From DATBFU01 sp046735265 (GTDB lineage Bacteria > Acidobacteriota > Thermoanaerobaculia > UBA5066 > Gp7-AA6): DNA of 6,566 nucleotides. Location: the NCBI GenBank assembly GCA_046735265.1, contig JBKPSZ010000151.1:1-6566 (forward strand), written 5' to 3'. Below the pieces are notes generated by a model. It was not told the origin of the DNA. It saw only the letters and a program-made list of their open reading frames with translations, and ran no database searches. Positions within the stretch are counted from its first letter, which is position 1. Every line of letters begins with the position of its first letter. This document shows positions 5,031 through 6,566 of this stretch, piece after piece. Position numbers and translations under genes: made by a program.

Positions 5031-5047
5031 AACCGGCCGAGCCGGTT
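5031..5047 (+). other. Perfect 7-bp hairpin in the rpsB-tsf spacer
   Basis: AACCGGC (5031-5037) pairs with GCCGGTT (5041-5047) around a CGA loop, starting two bases after the rpsB stop codon. No T run follows, so it is not a standard intrinsic terminator. A competing stem, GTTCGCG (5045-5051) with CGC and GAAC (5060-5067, one bulge), shares its 3' arm. The rest of the 114-base spacer holds no gene and no clear promoter. The hairpin may tune S2 versus EF-Ts levels by partial termination, pausing or RNA processing. Confidence 0.55.
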
Positions 5048-5142
5048 CGCGATCCGATCCGCGGAACGGGCTCGGGCGAAAACGCCGGACCGCGCGACGC
5101 GTGCGGCCGGCGGTTGGCGATAGACTCATCCGGAGAGGAACC

Positions 5143-6042
5143 ATGGAAATTTCATCTCGAGTGGTGGCCGACCTGCGCGCCGAGACCGGCGTCGGCATGA
5201 TGGAGTGCAAGAAAGCGCTGGTCGAGGCCGGCGGCGACGTCGAAGAGGCGCGGAAGATCCTCCGAAAGAAGGGGCTGGCCGCGGCGGCGAGCAAGGCGGG
5301 GCGCGCGACGACCGAGGGGCTGGTCGTCGCTCACGTCCATCCGTCTTCGGCGGTGTTGGTCGAGGTCAACTGCGAGACCGACTTCGTCGCCCGGACTGAA
5401 GCGTTCCGGCAATTCGCGGAAAAGCTCGCCGAGAGGATCGCCGCGCACGCGGCGTTCGGCGACGTGCGCTCCGGAGAGAGCGCCGAGCTCGGGGAGCTCT
5501 CCTGGCCGAGCGAGCCGACGGTCGCGGTGGCGGTCGCTCAGCTCGTCGCGACTCTAAAGGAGAACATCCAGGTGCGACGCTTCGCGCGCCTGGTTCCTCG
5601 CCCCGACGAGAAATTCGCGAGCTACATCCACGGCAACGGGCGGATCGGCGTGATCGTCGGATCGCGCGGCGGAGACGACGGACTCCGGCGCGACATCGCC
5701 ATGCACGTGGCGGCATCCGACCCGCGGTTTGCGACGCGCGCGGAGGTCACGCCGGAGATTCTCGAGTCCGAGCGGGAGATCGCCCGGGCGCAGGCGGCGC
5801 AGTCGGGCAAGCCGGCGAACGTCGTCGAGCGGATCGCCGACGGAAAGGTCGAGAAGTTCTACCAGGAGAGCGTGCTGACCGAGCAGGCTTTCGTGAAGGA
5901 TCCCGAGAAGACGGTGGGGCAGGTCCTCGCGGAGCGCGGAGGGCGGGAAGCCCTGGATCTCCGCTTCGCGAGATTCAAGCTCGGCGAGAGAACCGGCCGC
6001 GCGGCCGCCCAGGGAGAGACCGCGACGCTCGCGAGCGCCTGA
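5143..6042 (+). CDS. tsf: Translation elongation factor Ts
   Basis: This encodes 299 residues from the ATG at 5143, with GGAGAGG (5132-5138) upstream; E. coli EF-Ts has 283. EF-Ts is the guanine-nucleotide exchange factor that regenerates EF-Tu-GTP in the cytoplasm. The N-terminal UBA-like domain (about 1-55) carries LRAETGVGMMECKKAL, the first family signature. The second, EVNCETDFVAR, has T79-D80-F81-V82 in the same numbering as the E. coli TDFV exchange motif, whose Asp and Phe insert into EF-Tu. Later family segments are KENIQVRRFARL, YIHGNGRIGVIVG, DIAMHVAASDPRF, ERIADGKVEKFYQESVLTEQ and FVKDPEKTVGQVL. A short Ala/Thr-rich C-terminal tail extends past the usual end. The longer in-frame start (GTG 5101) lacks a ribosome binding site. 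tsf follows rpsB, as in most bacteria. Confidence 0.97.
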   Translation: MEISSRVVADLRAETGVGMMECKKALVEAGGDVEEARKILRKKGLAAAASKAGRATTEGLVVAHVHPSSAVLVEVNCETDFVARTEAFRQFAEKLAERIAAHAAFGDVRSGESAELGELSWPSEPTVAVAVAQLVATLKENIQVRRFARLVPRPDEKFASYIHGNGRIGVIVGSRGGDDGLRRDIAMHVAASDPRFATRAEVTPEILESEREIARAQAAQSGKPANVVERIADGKVEKFYQESVLTEQAFVKDPEKTVGQVLAERGGREALDLRFARFKLGERTGRAAAQGETATLASA

Positions 6043-6058
6043 CGAGAAGCGCGCTCGA

Positions 6059-6566
6059 ATGGGTAGAGACCCCATCTATCGCCGCATCCTCCTGAAGCTG
6101 TCGGGAGAGGCGTTGATGGGCGCTCAACGCTTCGGAATCGATCCCGAAGTCGTCGCGCGGCTGGCGGACGAGGTGCGCGATGTCCACGGCCTCGGTGTCG
6201 AGACCGCGGTCGTCCTCGGAGGAGGCAACATCATCCGCGGCGTCGCCGCGGCGGCGCAGGGGATCGAGCGGGTCGCCGGAGACCACATGGGGCTGCTCGC
6301 GACGGTCATCAACGGCCTCGCACTGCAGGACGCTCTGGAGAAGCGCGGGGTCGTGACGCGGCTCATGTCCGCCGTCGAGGTCCGCCAGATCGCCGAGCCC
6401 TTCATTCGCCGCCGCGCGATCCGGCACCTCGAGAAGGACCGCGTCGTGCTCTTCGTCGGAGGCACCGGCAATCCGTTCTTCACCACCGACTCGGCGGCCG
6501 CGCTGCGCGCCAACGAGATTCACGCCGACGTGCTGCTCAAAGCGACGAAAGTCGACGGCGTCTACG
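6059..6566 (+). CDS. pyrH: Uridylate kinase (3' partial)
   Basis: The frame is open from ATG 6059 to the window edge, giving 169 residues; about 70 C-terminal residues are missing. PyrH transfers phosphate from ATP to UMP to make UDP in pyrimidine nucleotide synthesis. It belongs to the amino-acid-kinase fold and forms a hexamer. Visible motifs are K13-LSGEAL, the phosphate-binding G54-GGN57 followed by IIRG, GDHMG (74-78), RLMSA, GTGNPFFTTDSAA (135-147) and KATKVDGV (161-168). No key residue is missing in the visible part. It begins 16 bases after the tsf stop with only a weak upstream purine stretch (GAGAAG), so coupling to tsf translation is likely. The usual order would place frr next, beyond the window. 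Confidence 0.96.
   Translation, partial: MGRDPIYRRILLKLSGEALMGAQRFGIDPEVVARLADEVRDVHGLGVETAVVLGGGNIIRGVAAAAQGIERVAGDHMGLLATVINGLALQDALEKRGVVTRLMSAVEVRQIAEPFIRRRAIRHLEKDRVVLFVGGTGNPFFTTDSAAALRANEIHADVLLKATKVDGVY

Overview
The window is a GC-rich bacterial chromosome segment with every recognisable gene on the + strand. Three things point to Acidobacteriota, perhaps a Thermoanaerobaculia-like lineage: the GC content, the secreted protein domain that opens 'PCRLVDTR' and closes 'LDVAGYFE', and the long TPTRTFT-type linkers. No 16S gene or other phylogenetic marker analysis was possible, so this is an inference from domain style.

Region 1 (1-2364) encodes extracellular proteins. The first gene enters from the left, already in frame. 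It encodes an Ig-like domain, a PKD-like domain with an HHDTHTHPF motif, a PEGA-like segment, a Thr/Pro/Arg tandem-repeat linker and a C-terminal type I-like dockerin. Its last bases overlap (GTGA) the start of a second gene. That gene encodes a signal peptide, a cohesin-like beta domain, a short Pro/Thr linker and the VDTR/VAGYF surface domain. A dockerin protein translationally coupled to a cohesin-like protein is the most unusual content of the window.

Region 2 (2365-3202) has a hairpin-bearing spacer and then a LuxR/NarL-type transcription factor. Its C-terminal helix-turn-helix is canonical, but every phosphorylation-pocket residue of its receiver domain appears to be replaced.

Region 3 (3203-6566) is a core translation operon. 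A strong sigma-70-type promoter (TTGACA, 17 bases, TATTCT) precedes a leader of about 80 bases that contains an intrinsic terminator, a competing pairing and two tiny reading frames. Then come rplM (L13), rpsI (S9), rpsB (S2), tsf (EF-Ts) and pyrH (UMP kinase, cut by the right edge). The leader looks like an attenuator controlling the ribosomal operon. The start of rpsB is unusual: homology and Shine-Dalgarno spacing both point to a CTG initiation codon 15 bases upstream of the first ATG. A perfect 7-bp hairpin follows rpsB, in the rpsB-tsf spacer.

Regions 1 and 3 are functionally unrelated. The regulator between them may act on either or on neither.
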